Positions 61,184 to 64,000 of a DNA stretch of 64,000 nt are shown piece after piece. Each line of letters begins with the position of its first letter. Within the stretch, counting starts at the first letter, position 1. Under the pieces are notes generated by a model. It had not been told where the DNA came from, made no database searches, and saw nothing but the letters and a program-made list of their open reading frames with translations. The stretch is taken from positions 27,232,427-27,296,426 of the forward strand of contig OX031065.1 of NCBI GenBank assembly GCA_943736015.1, in the 5' to 3' direction. Made by a program: the position numbers and the translations under genes. The stretch is from Tridacna crocea (lineage: Eukaryota; Mollusca; Bivalvia; Cardiida; Cardiidae).

Positions 61184-61401
61184 CTTTTTACCAAACAATC
61201 CTAGGTTTTCATGACAGTGGGAAAGAAGCCTTACGAAAACCTTGAGGGAAAAGGAGAAAATGCTGGTAATCAGCATTTTCTCCTTTTCCCACAAGGTTTT
61301 CCACCCTTCCCAGAGCAAATATGAAGTTTTGAGTTGCTCTCATTATGTTGTCTGCAAAATTAATGCTTTTCCTAAAATTTTGTCGTTTAGTAAAGAGTTA
61401 T
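61180..61401 (+). repeat. Family A element
   Basis: TTAACTTTTTACCAAACAAT left, hairpin 61246-61304, right end TCGTTTAGTAAAGAGTTA; about 110 bases from the TMEM70 stop. Confidence 0.88.
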
Positions 61402-61466
61402 TTAGCAGGATACGGGTTGAGCATGAGAAAGATTAAAATTATGAAAATACTGCTAATGCAGAAATA

Positions 61467-61472
61467 TTTATT
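61467..61472 (-). terminator. Poly(A) signal of TMEM70
   Basis: AATAAA on the minus strand, about 36 bases past the TMEM70 stop codon. Position and exact hexamer make it the likely signal. Confidence 0.7.
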
Positions 61473-61508
61473 TAAAAAAAAATCCATCAACACTTGTTAC
61501 TTCTAGTT

Positions 61509-62348
61509 CTACTCATTAAACAAACCAAAGTTCTCTTTTTTGCTTTTTTCAGCATTTCCTTTTGCATTTAAATCTGTTCTATTTTTGTCATCTGAACTAT
61601 CTTTTATCCCAAAAAGGCCAAAGTCTTTTATATTTTCTTTGTCTTTATTTTCTGCAGCTAGGATTTTCTCTTGCTGTATGCTGCTCTCCTGGTCTGAATC
61701 TTTTCTATAAGGTTCCAGGGGTATATCATATCCAACCATCTTGACATAGACATCTTTATTAAAGAAGAGTTCTCGTTCAAGGAAGTAGGGCTTCTTCTTT
61801 ACTATGTGATTTACAACTAATCCTCCAACAAACGGAATCTCCACATCTGTTGAGTAAAATTCCACCTCTTTTCTTCGAAGGAACAAACTTTTTGTAGCAA
61901 GAGTAAATACCTCTGTCTCTGCATTAAAGTAAACATCTGTCACATACTTTCTTGTTACAAAGTGTAATAAGAGCGGTGTTAAGAAAATGATGGTGCTTAT
62001 ACTTCCCATAACTCCAGCTTTAGTGATGGATTCTTCAATAGCTGATCTGATCAATGGGATAGAACCAATGGACACAAGGCTAGTGCTCAGGGAAAACATT
62101 TTGATGGCTTTAACCAATCTGGTCATATTTCCTACATAAACCAGATGTCCTTTCTTCCCATCATAATATGGTAAGTTACTGTAAGGTTCATATTCTTGAA
62201 TATCTGGGGCAGTTCTTCTATCTTCATGCACCAAACACCTTTGAATATACTGGCTATTCTTGTAGACAGTGGATATTTGTGATTTAACTGCAGCTCTTCC
62301 CTGAAGATTGCAGGAAAGCCTTGATGCCACCTTTAGTGTAGACAGCAT
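61509..62348 (-). CDS. TMEM70: TMEM70, mitochondrial ATP synthase assembly factor
   Basis: TMEM70 is an inner-membrane protein that helps form the c-ring and assemble ATP synthase. The 279-residue frame fits the family. Residues 1-40 are basic and hydroxylated with no acidic residue before position 42, as in a mitochondrial presequence. A family-like block follows (GHLVYVGNMTRLVKAIKMFS), then two hydrophobic hairpin helices at about 82-101 and 112-131, then the conserved matrix part (RKYVTDVYFN, FVGGLVVNHIVKK). The last 60 residues are charged and low in complexity. The ATG at 62348 is the first in frame. On the minus strand an intron-acceptor-like TTTTATTTTAG ends 32 bases upstream, so a 5' UTR intron is possible. 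The coding part has no intron, unlike the human gene with three exons. It faces the cadherin gene tail to tail, 12 kb away. Confidence 0.88.
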   Translation of the reverse strand: MLSTLKVASRLSCNLQGRAAVKSQISTVYKNSQYIQRCLVHEDRRTAPDIQEYEPYSNLPYYDGKKGHLVYVGNMTRLVKAIKMFSLSTSLVSIGSIPLIRSAIEESITKAGVMGSISTIIFLTPLLLHFVTRKYVTDVYFNAETEVFTLATKSLFLRRKEVEFYSTDVEIPFVGGLVVNHIVKKKPYFLERELFFNKDVYVKMVGYDIPLEPYRKDSDQESSIQQEKILAAENKDKENIKDFGLFGIKDSSDDKNRTDLNAKGNAEKSKKENFGLFNE

Positions 62349-62499
62349 TTTGATCTAGTTTCACAATTTATCACCACATCTAAAATAAAAAGATGCATAA
62401 GGGTAAATGAAGCAGAGACGAAAGTGAAAAATAAAGCCAGAAAAAATCGGAAAAAAAATGTTGAAACCAATAAAATGGCCAGAAGTCAAAAATTTGGAA

Positions 62500-62600
62500 A
62501 AAAGCTTATGAAAACATTGTGAAAAAGGGAGCAAATGTTGATAACCAGCATATTCTCCTTTTCCCACAATGGTTTCTACCCTAATGACATTTTATTCTTT
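62500..62600. repeat. Family A hairpin fragment
   Basis: GAAAACATTGTGAAAAAGGG / CTCCTTTTCCCACAATGG around 62510-62575 with eroded flanks. Confidence 0.7.
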
Positions 62601-62653
62601 AACAAATTTTATTCTTGTCTGCCATCAATTTCAACAAACGTAAAGTCTTGTCA

Positions 62654-62857
62654 AATAATCCTTTACCACACAATGATGACAAAAACGACCCTGGAGAATA
62701 AGCCTTTTGAAAATATTGTGGGAAAAGCCAGCATTTTCTCCTTTACAAAGTTTTGGACCCTATCAAAGAAAAATTGTCATTTGAGCCACTATGAAATTGT
62801 CTGCAAATGCTTTCAATTTGGACAGGTCTAAGATTGCGAAATGTGGTAAAGGGTTAA
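62654..62857 (+). repeat. Family A element between TMEM70 and the divergent start
   Basis: AATCCTTTACCACACAATGA left, one hairpin arm deleted (GGGAAAAGCCAGCATTTTC), right TTAA 62854-62857. Confidence 0.85.
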
Positions 62858-62955
62858 TTGTGCTTTTGAGGTGAATATGCCAGTGTTAGTACAGCTATTT
62901 TCGAACTGCATGATCTGAACAAGTGACGGCAAGTTGAGGATGTTGGATTTCAGAC

Positions 62956-62972
62956 ATGGCAGCGCCAGATAA
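62956..62972 (+). CDS. Possible first coding exon of a divergent gene (Elongin C candidate)
   Basis: ATG GCA GCG CCA GAT AA followed by donor GTAAGC encodes M-A-A-P-D plus two bases of a lysine or asparagine codon. The position is head to head with TMEM70. From memory, human TMEM70 and ELOC are head-to-head neighbours, and Elongin C proteins begin with a short variable stretch before a conserved TYGGCEGPD; a lysine made across this junction would fit. No second exon is visible before the window ends, so this is a conjecture from synteny plus one splice site. Confidence 0.3.
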
Positions 62973-63780
62973 GTAAGCAGTTCAAATATGCGTGCTTTGT
63001 GGCTATTGTGTATCAGTCAGGTAAAAGAAAACACACTTTTCCAATTAATTCAAAAATGTATTTTTCTAGCCTACAGTAGAGAAAGTTGTTAGTTTTGATG
63101 TGAACTGGATTTCAACCCGTCAGCGATTGTGGGTCACGAATTCTAATGATAATCTTCGTCTGAATGATATGAGATTCATGGATATTTCTTCCAACAGCTC
63201 TAATTAACCCCATAATGCACCATTTTTCTCTATAAAGAAAAAATACAAACCGATAGAAGAGCAGCGTCGAGAAAGGTTGTGATAACGTATACTTTCGATG
63301 GAAAAGGTCATCTACATATTTGCGAGTTATCGTTCTTGGACGCTAAAAACCGGGGTGATCCGGCATGTTTAATTTCCCGTTGTCTGCGCATGTCATATTC
63401 TTCGAAGATGAGTATTTATAGAATGCCATCTAGCGGGAGATAATGTTAATTTCCTGGTCAAATACGTCTCCTTCAGCCGAAGTTTCATTTTATGGTTCAT
63501 AAATCTGTTACGATTAGATCTAAAAAAATTAACACCGGTTGTTTTCGTTAAGAGAGACATACCTTGTGATTTAAGCTGATCAGCTGAAAATAAAACCGTG
63601 TCCACAACCTAGACCAGTCAGTGATATTTTAAGTCCTCATTGACTATATAATTTACAATAGGAAGGCCTACCATTTTCCAGCAGTGCGGAGCCTTCAGAA
63701 ATAGCGAAAAGTGCAGAGAAGGTCTGCAATATGGTCGAAATTAGCATGATCAAGTTAAGATCTATCTCATCTGGAATCAT
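62973..63780. other. Right-flank sequence, no repeat of families A-E
   Basis: Less repeat-dense than the rest. Minus-strand ACAAG|GTATGT near 63562 is a good donor and could end a 5' UTR exon of TMEM70. No second exon of the candidate + gene was found. Confidence 0.35.
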
Positions 63781-63976
63781 TTAACCCTTATGCTGCTAAA
63801 TAACTTAGATAAAATGTTCAAATTGCTGGTGAAACCCAAATATTTTGATATCAGTCATCTTTTGAGGAATAATACATGTATCTCCTAATCGGACAGTGTA
63901 TATCCAAGATCAGACTGCACTTTCTGTGCGGTGTGATCTTGATCTACACTATCCGCAAAAGATTAGTGTTTAAAGG
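63781..63976 (-). repeat. Family C element, reverse
   Basis: TTAACCCTTATGCTGCTAAA left, palindrome CAGACTGCACTTTCTGTGCG, TTTAAAGGGATAA right. Confidence 0.8.
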
Positions 63977-64000
63977 GATAACTCTACTGGAGGACTAGAT

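Larger units (their letters stand above)
62349..62955. promoter_or_regulatory. Candidate shared region between TMEM70 and a divergent start
   Basis: About 600 bases between the TMEM70 ATG and the candidate + strand ATG. A possible TMEM70 5' UTR exon ends with an acceptor at 62380-62381 (minus strand), and a family A copy fills 62654-62857. No TATA box is convincing. If the TMEM70 transcript instead starts at an exon with donor GTATGT near 63562 (minus strand), the two genes overlap. Confidence 0.3.

Noticed and set aside
11287..61400. Many open frames of 60-80 residues with recurring [26 protein letters not shown] peptides, as if a protein family
   Set aside because: They are translations of the family A hairpin in different frames; flanks and reading direction vary and none has a start context or splice support. 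(The string is shown only as a recognition tag.)
1..64000. Endogenous viral or autonomous transposon genes (reverse transcriptase, integrase, transposase, Rep/helicase)
   Set aside because: I found no frame with such motifs on either strand. All mobile elements in the window appear non-autonomous.

Overview
The window is animal nuclear DNA: AT-rich, with GT-AG introns, dense small repeats and no bacterial-style gene packing. The repeats point to a bivalve mollusc: long elements with a 156-bp satellite core of the 'pearl'/Helitron-derived type, a tRNA-headed SINE, and a swarm of short palindromic elements. The species cannot be fixed from sequence alone.

Gene 1 (+ strand, 854 to 49504) is the 3' part of a large type III classical cadherin, closest in layout to arthropod/mollusc neural cadherin (CadN). 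I could place 31 exons; every junction has GT-AG signals and every phase is consistent, giving 2,351 codons plus a stop. The chain reads: about 12 cadherin (EC) repeats, the non-chordate membrane-proximal region, EGF, laminin G, EGF, laminin G, EGF, one membrane helix, and a cytoplasmic tail with p120- and beta-catenin-binding blocks. The 5' exons (signal peptide and further EC repeats) lie left of the window.

Gene 2 (- strand, 61509 to 62348) is TMEM70, a mitochondrial ATP synthase assembly factor, with its coding region in one exon. To its right, on the + strand, a 17-nt coding start (62956 to 62972, with a good donor) could be the first exon of a divergently transcribed gene. Elongin C is my best guess, from the known vertebrate head-to-head pair, but this is not proven here.

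The rest is repeats. About 70 copies of a roughly 230-bp palindromic element bounded by TTAA (family A) fill introns and the 12-kb intergenic gap, with two related TTAA families (B and C). A tandem repeat split by one A copy supports TTAA target duplication, as in piggyBac-type elements. Two satellite-carrying elements (18485-19715, 20107-21665) have each inserted at the same point of a family A hairpin. Two miniature LTR retrotransposons (14670-15207, 45324-45863) have 4-bp target duplications, a tRNA-Pro primer site and a tRNA-like Pol III promoter inside each LTR. Two SINEs have clean target duplications. A 25-unit, 21-bp minisatellite right after exon 5 repeats the 5' splice site in frame. 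At 34.3-35.5 kb one foldback element is split by a younger insertion that begins with a 145-bp palindrome.
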